Positions 1 through 7,797 of a stretch of 36,136 bases of DNA are shown piece after piece. Each line of letters opens with the position of its first letter. Position 1 is the stretch's first letter. Origin of the DNA: Chlamydiota bacterium (GTDB lineage Bacteria; Chlamydiota; Chlamydiia; Chlamydiales; Parachlamydiaceae); NCBI GenBank assembly GCA_013287905.1, contig JABDCW010000018.1, forward strand, positions 1 to 36,136, given 5' to 3'. The notes beneath the pieces were generated by a model, which was given only the letters and a program-made list of their open reading frames with translations, did not search any database and was not told the DNA's origin. A program made the position numbers and the translations under genes.

Positions 1-1
1 T

Positions 2-2032
2 CATCCTCTGGTTTTTTTTTCTCAATTTTTCAACTGCTTGTTGCTTTTGCTTCCTTTAGCTGTCAGGGCTGATTCGGAAATACATTTTGAACAAGGAGTC
101 TGGTCAGAAGAGGTCCATTCGCATGAAGTGTGCTCAAGCGGCACATTCAAATGCGGAATGCATTATGCAATTCAGCAGTCGCAATATTTGGACCATGCTC
201 TTTTGATTACCTTGAGAATTCCCGCCTCCACCAGCGGAAATAATCACTTCTTATTTCATCTTCTGCAACATTCTATGTTTAACGGGTGTGCCGCGGCCGA
301 TCGGTCAGCCATCGAGAAAACGTTAAAAGATCTTTCGATGGACATCAATATCGACAATAATATTGTCTTTAATGATCTTGAGCAGTCGCTGCGATTTTCT
401 TTATGCGACAGGTCTTATGATAAGGTTATTGCATTGTTAACATTGATCATGGAAATCATTTCTTCTCCTGATTTAACCGATGAGGGGATCGAGCTCGCAA
501 GAAATCATATGTTCGCTACCTTAGGGCTGACATGTGATGAACAATTAACGCTGCGGGATATCACAGCAATGCAAGTCCGGAAGGCCTATGAAGAGTGGTT
601 TCCCGCGGAACGTCTTGTTCTCGTTGTTTCAGATGTATATGACAACCAAGAGTTTGTAAACATTATCTCTCAGATATTCAATCCAGTTATAGACTGGCCT
701 TCCTGTGATGCCAATCTCATTGCCGCAAAAAAACAACCTTGCGAATTTGAGGAAGGGGAGCTGGAAGCGCGAAGCTGGGGATGGAGTCTTGGTAAAAAAG
801 ATTTTCATATCGAACATTTGAGTAATGGCACCTGTGTGATCGATGGTAAAATAAAGATGAAGGAACCAAAGGGTCTGGAGAAAAAATCCAATGGCTATGC
901 CTTAAGCGCTTTAATGATTGTTCTTGGTGTAAGCACAGCGGCATTCTCGGCTATTTTTTTTGCAGGTGCTATGACAGCCCCTATTTTTCTTTGGGCGCTT
1001 TCTATAGCTTCTGTTGGTTCCGGGCTTTACTTCGCATGTACAAAATACATAAACGATCCTAAGTATATTGCAGCTTTGCGCGAGAAAGACTTGCAAAAAG
1101 GGAGCTTATTTGCGTACAAAAAAGGGTACATCCGATATACATTGACCCCTCTTGAAAGAAGGGTAATGCTTATTCAGGAGTTATTGTCACCAGATTCCCA
1201 AATTTTGCCAATTTCCATTCTCATGTCTTATCAATTGGGAGATCCCGTCATATACGAATTGTTTACGCTGGACGAGTATAATCTTTTAAGTCAAATAAAG
1301 AACGAAGCCATTTCTCAATCAAACATATATCGGGAGTTGATAAACAATTTGGAAGATGAATTAATCAATATCACTACTCCTCATACATTGCTCCGTGACC
1401 AACGAATAGAGTATGCAAGACTTTTATATGAAGGAAGCCATCCCCTGATCAATGATCGATTGCTTAAGGGGGAATTGAGAAAAAGAGAAGAACAGTTAAA
1501 CAAACTTAAATGCAGACAAAGTGAACCTTTTGAAGAAAGTCCCCCGCCCTATGAAGAAGCACCACCTCCTTATAAAGAAGCACCTCCTCCGCCTTATGAT
1601 GCTGACGGCCGAGATCATCCGCCTGACTACAGTGATTCATGTCAGAATTATGATTTAGCCTACCCTGGCAAAAACGTTTTCTTGCCATCTTACAGGCAAG
1701 ATTCTCCTCCTTCTTATGAGGAGGCGGCGGGAATGGATGAAAAGATTCTGACACAGCAAATCAGCTACTATAAAAAGTGCCTGGAGGCAAATGAAGTCGC
1801 ATTAAATTTGATAAAAGAGAACTATGAGCTTGAAGTCATAAGGGCAAGGCAAGATTATACGACAAATGTTGAAGCTTGCAAACAACAGATTGATTATTAT
1901 GCAAAAATTGCAGAATATAAAGGTCAAATGAAAAATGGCCTTCTTTATTATAGTAGAAAATTGCAAGATTTACTAATACATTTTCCGGCAAATCCCCTGG
2001 GATTGCCCGATTATATCGATCGAACGCATTAA
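2..2032 (+). CDS. Exported M16-peptidase-like protein with bilobed hydrophobic region and PPxY motifs (5' partial)
   Basis: I do not recognise a named gene. The frame is open to the window edge, so the true start is probably upstream; the first possible start inside is a TTG at 38 (residue 1 below). The N-terminus reads like a signal peptide: a Leu-rich core ending AVRA, then DSE. Residues about 40-220 resemble the first half of an M16 (insulinase/mitochondrial processing peptidase) domain, but the zinc motif HxxEH appears as HLLQH (74-78), so catalysis is doubtful. Residues about 286-336 form two adjacent hydrophobic stretches split by a short turn, as in chlamydial inclusion-membrane proteins. 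After a charged helical region come five PPxY motifs (Tyr 505, 512, 520, 531, 560), then a C-terminal coiled-coil-like region. pgm begins 9 nt downstream, so the two may be cotranscribed. A role as a host-directed membrane protein is inference. Confidence 0.75.
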   Translation, partial: HPLVFFSQFFNCLLLLLPLAVRADSEIHFEQGVWSEEVHSHEVCSSGTFKCGMHYAIQQSQYLDHALLITLRIPASTSGNNHFLFHLLQHSMFNGCAAADRSAIEKTLKDLSMDINIDNNIVFNDLEQSLRFSLCDRSYDKVIALLTLIMEIISSPDLTDEGIELARNHMFATLGLTCDEQLTLRDITAMQVRKAYEEWFPAERLVLVVSDVYDNQEFVNIISQIFNPVIDWPSCDANLIAAKKQPCEFEEGELEARSWGWSLGKKDFHIEHLSNGTCVIDGKIKMKEPKGLEKKSNGYALSALMIVLGVSTAAFSAIFFAGAMTAPIFLWALSIASVGSGLYFACTKYINDPKYIAALREKDLQKGSLFAYKKGYIRYTLTPLERRVMLIQELLSPDSQILPISILMSYQLGDPVIYELFTLDEYNLLSQIKNEAISQSNIYRELINNLEDELINITTPHTLLRDQRIEYARLLYEGSHPLINDRLLKGELRKREEQLNKLKCRQSEPFEESPPPYEEAPPPYKEAPPPPYDADGRDHPPDYSDSCQNYDLAYPGKNVFLPSYRQDSPPSYEEAAGMDEKILTQQISYYKKCLEANEVALNLIKENYELEVIRARQDYTTNVEACKQQIDYYAKIAEYKGQMKNGLLYYSRKLQDLLIHFPANPLGLPDYIDRTH

Positions 2033-2041
2033 AGGGATCAC

Positions 2042-3691
2042 ATGAGCCAAGTCAATCCGTCCGCCGGTAAAATTGCTGATAAAAGTATTCTTGTAGATAT
2101 TGCAAGCTTAAAAAACGCTTATTATACGGGAGTTCCCGATCCTAATATTCCACAACAAAGAGTATCATTTGGCACCTCGGGACACCGGGGCTCTTCCTTT
2201 GACAAAAGTTTTAATGAACATCACATTGCAGCTATTGCCAGGGCCATTTATCTTTATCGCAAGGAACATCTCATCGACGGTCCTCTGTTCATCGGTATCG
2301 ACACTCACGCGCTTTCTCTGCCTGCTTTGCATACAGTATTAGAGGTTCTTGCAGCCAATGATGTGAATATCATGCTTTCCAAGAGGAGCAAGTATACTCC
2401 AACTCCGGTGATTTCCCGTGCCATTATTAATTATAATAAAAACCGCAAAAGTCATCTGGCCGATGGGATTGTGATCACTCCTTCACACAATCCCCCTCAT
2501 CAGGGGGGAATAAAGTATAATCCTCCAAATGGAGGGCCGGCTGAAGAGCGCACGACCCGTTGGATAGAAATGAAAGCCAATGAATTACTCGAGCAAAAAT
2601 TATCGGAAATTCACAGGGTTTCTTTACAATCTGCCTTGAATGCAAAGACAACGCATGAATATGACTATCTGAATATGTATGTCGATGACCTTGACAAAGT
2701 GATCGATATGCCGTTGATAAAAAATTCAGGCCTTAAATTAGGGGTCGATCCCTTAGGCGGTGCAGGTATTGACTATTGGCCGGTAATAGCGGAACGCTAT
2801 GGACTTAATCTGACAGTTGTAAATAAAGAAGTAGATCCTACATTCAAATTTATGACAGTCGATTGGGATGGGCAAATTCGGATGGACCCATCATCGCCAT
2901 ATGCGATGAACAGTTTAATTCAATTAAAAGATGAGTATGATCTTTCGTTTGCTTGCGATACAGATCACGACAGGCATGGCATTGTCACGAGAAGCGTTGG
3001 GTTAATGCCAAGCAATGACTATCTGTCGGCCTCAGTTCATTATTTGCTGCAATACCGGCTGCAATGGCCTTTAAATGCCATGATTGGAAAAACGGCAGTG
3101 ACTACCCATATGATCGATCTTATTGCAGCAAAGCACGGTAAGAAGGTATATGAAGTTCCGGCTGGTTTTAAATGGTTTGCAGATGGACTTTATGAAGGAT
3201 TTTTAAGCTTTGGCGGAGAAGAAAGCGCGGGAGCATCTTTTATTTGTTTAGATGGCAGTGTATGGACTACCGATAAAGATGGGATTATCCTTGGACTTTT
3301 AGCTGCCGAAATGACTGCAAAATTAGGTAAGGATCCGGGCGAGATCTATAAGGTATTGACGGATACTTTTGGAGATCATTTTTTTGACCGGTTTGAAGCG
3401 CCGGCAACACCGCAGCAAAAGGCGGTATTAAAAAAATTATCCACTAAGCAAATTCTTAGCGACCGGCTGGCCGGAGAAAAGATTTTGTCGATCGCGACAA
3501 CCGCATCCGGCAATGGCGAGCCGATCGGCGGCGTTAAGGTGACCGCTAAAAATGCGTGGTTTGCTGCCAGACCTTCCGGAACAGAGGATATTTATAAAAT
3601 TTATGCAGAAAGCTATATAAGCGAAGCGCATGTTCAACATGTATTGAGCGAAGCTCAATTAATTGTCAATCAAACCTTTGCAGGATTATGA
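2042..3691 (+). CDS. pgm: Phosphoglucomutase (alpha-D-glucose type)
   Basis: Interconverts glucose 1-phosphate and glucose 6-phosphate, linking glycogen and nucleotide-sugar metabolism to glycolysis in the cytoplasm. The 549-aa length fits the bacterial Pgm family, which is about 546 aa. All family signatures are present: the N-terminal FGTSGHRG motif, the phosphoserine loop TPSHNPP followed by GGIKYNPP, the metal-binding loop DTDHDRHG, the sugar-binding GGEESAG, and the C-terminal phosphate-binding RPSGTED. The ATG at 2042 has an AAAGGGA ribosome-binding site just upstream and follows the preceding stop by 9 nt. The last base pairs overlap the next gene by 4 nt (ATGA), which suggests translational coupling to the aspartokinase. 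No truncation or missing catalytic residue is seen. Confidence 0.96.
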   Translation: MSQVNPSAGKIADKSILVDIASLKNAYYTGVPDPNIPQQRVSFGTSGHRGSSFDKSFNEHHIAAIARAIYLYRKEHLIDGPLFIGIDTHALSLPALHTVLEVLAANDVNIMLSKRSKYTPTPVISRAIINYNKNRKSHLADGIVITPSHNPPHQGGIKYNPPNGGPAEERTTRWIEMKANELLEQKLSEIHRVSLQSALNAKTTHEYDYLNMYVDDLDKVIDMPLIKNSGLKLGVDPLGGAGIDYWPVIAERYGLNLTVVNKEVDPTFKFMTVDWDGQIRMDPSSPYAMNSLIQLKDEYDLSFACDTDHDRHGIVTRSVGLMPSNDYLSASVHYLLQYRLQWPLNAMIGKTAVTTHMIDLIAAKHGKKVYEVPAGFKWFADGLYEGFLSFGGEESAGASFICLDGSVWTTDKDGIILGLLAAEMTAKLGKDPGEIYKVLTDTFGDHFFDRFEAPATPQQKAVLKKLSTKQILSDRLAGEKILSIATTASGNGEPIGGVKVTAKNAWFAARPSGTEDIYKIYAESYISEAHVQHVLSEAQLIVNQTFAGL

Positions 3692-4473
3692 AAACATTAG
3701 TCATGAAGTTTGGAGGAGCTGCAGTGGCTACCTCAAAGCAATTTTCAAAAATAGCTGACATTATTCTTGCAAGACGTGCAGAATATCCCAGGATTGCAGT
3801 TGTCGTTAGTGCTATGGGAAAAACAACGGATCAGCTTATTGAACTGGCTAACCAAGTCAATGAAAACCCGCCTCGCCGGGAATATGATATGCTGGTAAGC
3901 GTTGGGGAAAGGATTAGTATTTCGCTTTTAGCCATGGCCCTTGCTGCAAAAAACCATCAGGCTGTCAGTTTTACCGGAAGCCAGTCGGGCATTATTACAT
4001 GCAGTAATCATAGCGATGCAAAAATTGTTGAGGTGCGGCCTCACCGGCTGCTTAAAATACTCGATTCAGGATCAACTGTCATTGTTGCAGGATTTCAAGG
4101 GGTTAGCAGGGATGGGGAGATCACGACACTTGGAAGAGGCGGTTCTGACACTTCTGCTGTTGCTCTCGCTTTGGCATTAGGGGCTGAAAAAGTAGAATTT
4201 TTTAAAGATGTTCCCGGCATATTTACAAGTGATCCCAAAAAAACTGTCCAGACGCATAAACTTCCCTTTCTTTCCTATGAGGAAGCGTTGTCCATTGTTC
4301 TTCAGGGGGCAAGGGTATTGCAGGAGCGTAGCATAAAATTGGCCCATAAAAATCGGATGCCTCTCCATGTTCTTTCATTTGAGGAATTTCATTTATCTCA
4401 AAATGATACCGGAACATATATTGGAGAGCATAACATGCCTCGCATGTCCCCCCCTGTTTATGAAACCGAATAA
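3688..4473 (+). CDS. Short aspartokinase, catalytic domain only
   Basis: An amino-acid kinase family protein of the aspartate kinase type, expected to phosphorylate L-aspartate with ATP as the first step towards diaminopimelate, lysine, threonine and methionine. Visible motifs are KFGGAAV near the N-terminus, LVSVGERIS in the substrate region, GRGGSDTSA for nucleotide/aspartate binding, and DVPGIFTSDPK. The protein is only 261 aa, whereas lysC products are usually 400-470 aa. It ends where the linker to the two regulatory ACT domains would begin, and the next frame does not encode an ACT domain. The ATG overlaps the pgm stop codon (ATGA). It may be an unregulated aspartokinase, a partner needing a separate regulatory subunit, or a related kinase with another substrate. 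Family assignment is firm; exact function is not. Confidence 0.85.
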   Translation: MKTLVMKFGGAAVATSKQFSKIADIILARRAEYPRIAVVVSAMGKTTDQLIELANQVNENPPRREYDMLVSVGERISISLLAMALAAKNHQAVSFTGSQSGIITCSNHSDAKIVEVRPHRLLKILDSGSTVIVAGFQGVSRDGEITTLGRGGSDTSAVALALALGAEKVEFFKDVPGIFTSDPKKTVQTHKLPFLSYEEALSIVLQGARVLQERSIKLAHKNRMPLHVLSFEEFHLSQNDTGTYIGEHNMPRMSPPVYETE

Positions 4474-4483
4474 GGGTAATCGT

Positions 4484-6505
4484 ATGGATGACTGCCAGCT
4501 AGTACCTTTACTTTCAGATATTATTCCCAGAAAAAAATGTAAACCCAGGCTGCTTGCTGAAGCTGGTGAAAAAGGGACTGACATCAATTATTTCCCTCAA
4601 ATCGAACTCGTGTTTGAAGGGCAGCACCATCCAAAGCGGGTAGAGCTTTATAGTGAATTGATCAGGCAAACACTGCAAATCATTCTTAAGGATTACATGA
4701 AATTCGAAGAGGGCAATATCGATGCGGATCTCATTGCCGATGAGTCGGATCAGTTGCTCAACTTGCTTCCGTTGATTAATGTGAACTGGCCAAAAAAAAT
4801 TCCGGGGGATATTTGTTTTTATTCCCTTTCAAAATACCGGACAAATGCTTATAACTTTTTTTTTACATTATTAACGAACTGGTTATGCCCGGGCAAACGA
4901 TTGAATGTCACATTGGTTTCCGGGATCGATTTTCGGCTGCCTGATGTGTCTCCCTCTTTATTTACTCTATGTGAGATTAACGTACGGGTGGAAAATATCG
5001 GGGAACTGCAGCAGATGCAGACTAACTTTCCCATCATCGAAAGTGAATTGATTCAAGGGATTGTGTCAAGCGATGCAGCGAGGCGCATTTTAGAGATCAA
5101 AGGTCTCGTGCATGAAGAAAAAACAGTGTTTATACAGGAGTATGCGGGTTATTTAATTAATCGGTTGCCCGATGTTTTTGACCAGGACCTCTTAACAGAA
5201 ATGCAGCACATGCTTGTGATGTGCAGTGAAAATTTTAAAGCTGCAAGAAAATGGCGGCATTTGTGCCGCATGATCGCCGTTCAATATTTGTTTCGTAAGT
5301 CTCTCCGTATTTCCGTCAAACAGAATCATAGTAAAAGATATTTGAAATTAAAAATATTCAGAGCTTTAGTCAATGTACACAACAAAACTTGCCCGGTGCT
5401 AGGTGTCCTTGTCGGGCTGAATTATATCAGGGAAAATGAAATTTTTGAAAAGAAACATCTCTTAAAAGCTATTCAGAATTATATTCCAGACTCTCGGGCC
5501 GTAGAAGACTCCTTTGTTTCAAACCGCCGCGGAACGGAACCTGTTTTCACACTCTATCTGGAAATAGAAAAGGGCAACGGAAAATTATTCACCCAGGAAG
5601 ATGTAAAATTATTACAGCAAGAGCTATCGAATAATTTAAAAGACAGGATCGAATATTTGATGCATCCGGTTTTTTTGCCGCGCAATGAAGAAGAGGTGAT
5701 CAGGAATATATTAATCTTAAATCATCAAATTAAATACCTTCGGGATATTCCACAGGTTATTGTCTCCTTTGATGAGCAGACTGATGATCATTTACTGTTT
5801 TTAGTGATCTTAACCAGGGTTGTCCGCTCATCTACCCGGTCTGTACAAGAGTTATTTTATCAGTCGGGAACCTCGTTAGAATATATTCACGACAGGCATC
5901 AAATTACCGGGACTTTAAGACGTAAGTACAAAAAAGAAACAACGGTCTTTCGATTAAAGCTACTTAAAGACTCCTACTTGCGTGTCGATCATTCGCTTGA
6001 TTTAAATAAAGCGCGCCAGGCTGTCACTTCTGAATTATTAAAGGTTGTGGGCGAGTTTCGCGATTTTAACGGAGGGATGATTTCAAAGCAAAATGAGATA
6101 TTATGTGAATTAAGGGTCTTGTTGCAGGGAGTTAAATATAGCGATTTGATGTTGGAGAATTTCTTTTATTCGTTAAATCCGGTGATTATGCGCAATATCC
6201 TTGAACCTGAAGTTTTGTTTATTTTATTTTCGATGTTGCTAGAGTCCATCGATGTTAAGAACGGTCATTTTTGCCGTTTTTTCAGGCAAAAGAAAAATAT
6301 GTTTGTCATTATTAAAACAGATAATTGTTCTATCAGGGAAGAGTTAAACCGGGAAATTAGTAAACTTAAAATCCCCCCTTCGAAACTGACGAGTTCCTAT
6401 ATTCCGATTTACGATGCGATTTACAAAGGATATATTTACCAATCCGATGATCCTGCAGCGCAAGATCTCTTTTGTAGTATTGTCGAACATATCATGACAA
6501 GCTAA
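4484..6505 (+). CDS. Hypothetical protein, 673 aa, probably cytoplasmic
   Basis: I do not recognise this protein. The chosen ATG at 4484 is preceded by AAGGG at a good distance and lies 10 nt after the aspartokinase stop; the frame is open further upstream to 4367, but that part overlaps the previous gene. The product has no signal peptide and no clear membrane segment. It is rich in Leu, Ile and charged residues, with many alternating basic/acidic helical stretches, and looks like a large soluble multi-domain protein. Its 3' end overlaps the convergent ferrochelatase gene by 14 nt. The tight spacing behind pgm and the aspartokinase gene suggests one transcription unit. Coding is supported by the long uninterrupted frame and the ribosome-binding site. 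Confidence 0.85.
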   Translation: MDDCQLVPLLSDIIPRKKCKPRLLAEAGEKGTDINYFPQIELVFEGQHHPKRVELYSELIRQTLQIILKDYMKFEEGNIDADLIADESDQLLNLLPLINVNWPKKIPGDICFYSLSKYRTNAYNFFFTLLTNWLCPGKRLNVTLVSGIDFRLPDVSPSLFTLCEINVRVENIGELQQMQTNFPIIESELIQGIVSSDAARRILEIKGLVHEEKTVFIQEYAGYLINRLPDVFDQDLLTEMQHMLVMCSENFKAARKWRHLCRMIAVQYLFRKSLRISVKQNHSKRYLKLKIFRALVNVHNKTCPVLGVLVGLNYIRENEIFEKKHLLKAIQNYIPDSRAVEDSFVSNRRGTEPVFTLYLEIEKGNGKLFTQEDVKLLQQELSNNLKDRIEYLMHPVFLPRNEEEVIRNILILNHQIKYLRDIPQVIVSFDEQTDDHLLFLVILTRVVRSSTRSVQELFYQSGTSLEYIHDRHQITGTLRRKYKKETTVFRLKLLKDSYLRVDHSLDLNKARQAVTSELLKVVGEFRDFNGGMISKQNEILCELRVLLQGVKYSDLMLENFFYSLNPVIMRNILEPEVLFILFSMLLESIDVKNGHFCRFFRQKKNMFVIIKTDNCSIREELNREISKLKIPPSKLTSSYIPIYDAIYKGYIYQSDDPAAQDLFCSIVEHIMTS

Positions 6506-7517
6506 TCACCATATTCTCTAAAGCATCAATCCAGCGCACAGTGGCATTGAGGCCGGGAACAAGATCGAGCTTAAGACCGCCGGCCTTGATAAATTCACCT
6601 CTGTATTCAACGCCAATTTCATATATTGTTTCGAGACAATCGCAGACGAAGGATGGACAAAAGACTAACATCCGTTTTACTCCATTGCGGGCGAGTGTGT
6701 GAACTTTTTCTCCCGTATACGGCTGCAACCATGGGTCTTTTCCAAGACGCGACTGAAAAGCGATACTAAATTGTTTAGGATCGATGGATAATTGTTTTGC
6801 GATAGCACCGGCTGTGGCATAACATTGAGCAGAATAACAAGAGTGGTTGTTTTCATTAAGGGTTTGACAGCAGGTTTCGCTCAGGCAGGAGCCTCGAAGA
6901 TCTGCTTTACGGATTTGAGCTTGAGGCAGTCCATGAAAGCTAAAAAGAATATGATCGTAGTCGCAAAGAGGATAATTCTTAGCTGCAAGGCAAAAGGCAT
7001 CGATGAGATGCGGGTCTGTTTCATAGTGGCTGACGAAATGCATTTGTGGAATGCAATCCCATTTCGATATAAGACTCATCACACACTCATGCACAGATCC
7101 GGTAGTTGCAGATGCGTATTGGGGAAATAGGGGAATGACGATCAACCGTTCCACTGCTGCCTGGCGCAATTTGTCGAGGACGCTTTTAAGGGAAGGGTTT
7201 TGATAGCGCATTGCCAATCTGACTTCAAACTGATCTCCTAAGCGTTGCTTTAACATCGATTCTACGAGATGTCCATAAACTTTTAACGGAGAGCCTTCTT
7301 TCGTCCATATTTTTTTATAAAAGTTAGTCGATTGTCTTAAGCGCGAGGGAATAATGGTAAATCGGACAAGCAACTGTCTGAGAATCCAGTGTGTGTCGAT
7401 AACCCTTTTATCGGTTAAGAATTCAGCAAGGTAACTTGCGACATCAAAGTAACCGGGCGAATCTGGCGTTCCCAAATTAACGAGCAGCACGCCTGTTTTT
7501 TTATTTTGTAGTTTCAT
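6492..7517 (-). CDS. hemH: Ferrochelatase
   Basis: Inserts ferrous iron into protoporphyrin IX (or coproporphyrin III in the alternative pathway) to complete haem synthesis. The 341-aa product from the chosen start fits the family. It starts with the typical GVLLVNLGTPDSP and carries the signature FSFHGLP with the conserved His, then the QCYAT-type segment and a C-terminal FCPSFVCDCLET block with the conserved Glu. The frame extends 24 codons further upstream, but family alignment favours the Met before KLQNKKTGVLL. Cysteines are numerous: five in the GSCLSETCC/CYSAQC region and three in FCPSFVCDC. Some bacterial ferrochelatases bind a [2Fe-2S] cluster, which could explain these, but I cannot confirm it. 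The gene is convergent with the preceding hypothetical gene and divergent from sctQ. Confidence 0.95.
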   Translation of the reverse strand: MKLQNKKTGVLLVNLGTPDSPGYFDVASYLAEFLTDKRVIDTHWILRQLLVRFTIIPSRLRQSTNFYKKIWTKEGSPLKVYGHLVESMLKQRLGDQFEVRLAMRYQNPSLKSVLDKLRQAAVERLIVIPLFPQYASATTGSVHECVMSLISKWDCIPQMHFVSHYETDPHLIDAFCLAAKNYPLCDYDHILFSFHGLPQAQIRKADLRGSCLSETCCQTLNENNHSCYSAQCYATAGAIAKQLSIDPKQFSIAFQSRLGKDPWLQPYTGEKVHTLARNGVKRMLVFCPSFVCDCLETIYEIGVEYRGEFIKAGGLKLDLVPGLNATVRWIDALENMVISLS

Positions 7518-7605
7518 GAAGATACTTATAACCAACCATTCATTTAAAAGGGATAAAAAAGCACTGGTTTGCAGGAAAAATACCCACATGTTACAATGCC
7601 GTTAC

Positions 7606-7768
7606 ATACCGAACGTGATTCAAAAATTGGTTTTTGACGGCGTCGGCTTTGCATCAAAATTTTTGTCTTCACTCGTGCCTTGGCCATAGGCAATGGTCCC
7701 TCGCTCCAGACGAAAAATTTTGAGCAGCCTTCTTGTCAAAATCCCAGCTTTTGAACCACCTTCGGTAT
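7606..7768. repeat. MITE-like hairpin element, copy 1 (163 bp)
   Basis: The ends are ATACCGAA and TTCGGTAT, inside imperfect terminal inverted repeats of about 35 bp. The interior is also palindromic: TCAAAATTTTTGTCT pairs with AGACGAAAAATTTTGA around a CTCGTGCC/GGCAATGG core. The whole unit can fold into one long imperfect hairpin. A second full copy, in opposite orientation, lies at 23155-23317 with about six differences by eye and exactly the same length; a half copy is at 14118-14180. It carries no open frame worth calling. It sits between hemH and sctQ, so sctQ regulation must act through or downstream of it. Confidence 0.85.
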
Positions 7769-7797
7769 ACTAATACCCTTAACAAAGTTGCCCCCTC

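Noticed and set aside
4367-4483. Extended start of the 673-aa hypothetical protein
   Set aside because: It overlaps the aspartokinase gene by over 100 nt, and a good ribosome-binding site favours the ATG at 4484.
7518-7589. Extended N-terminus of ferrochelatase
   Set aside because: It would add 24 residues with a hydrophobic, non-conserved sequence before the usual family start.
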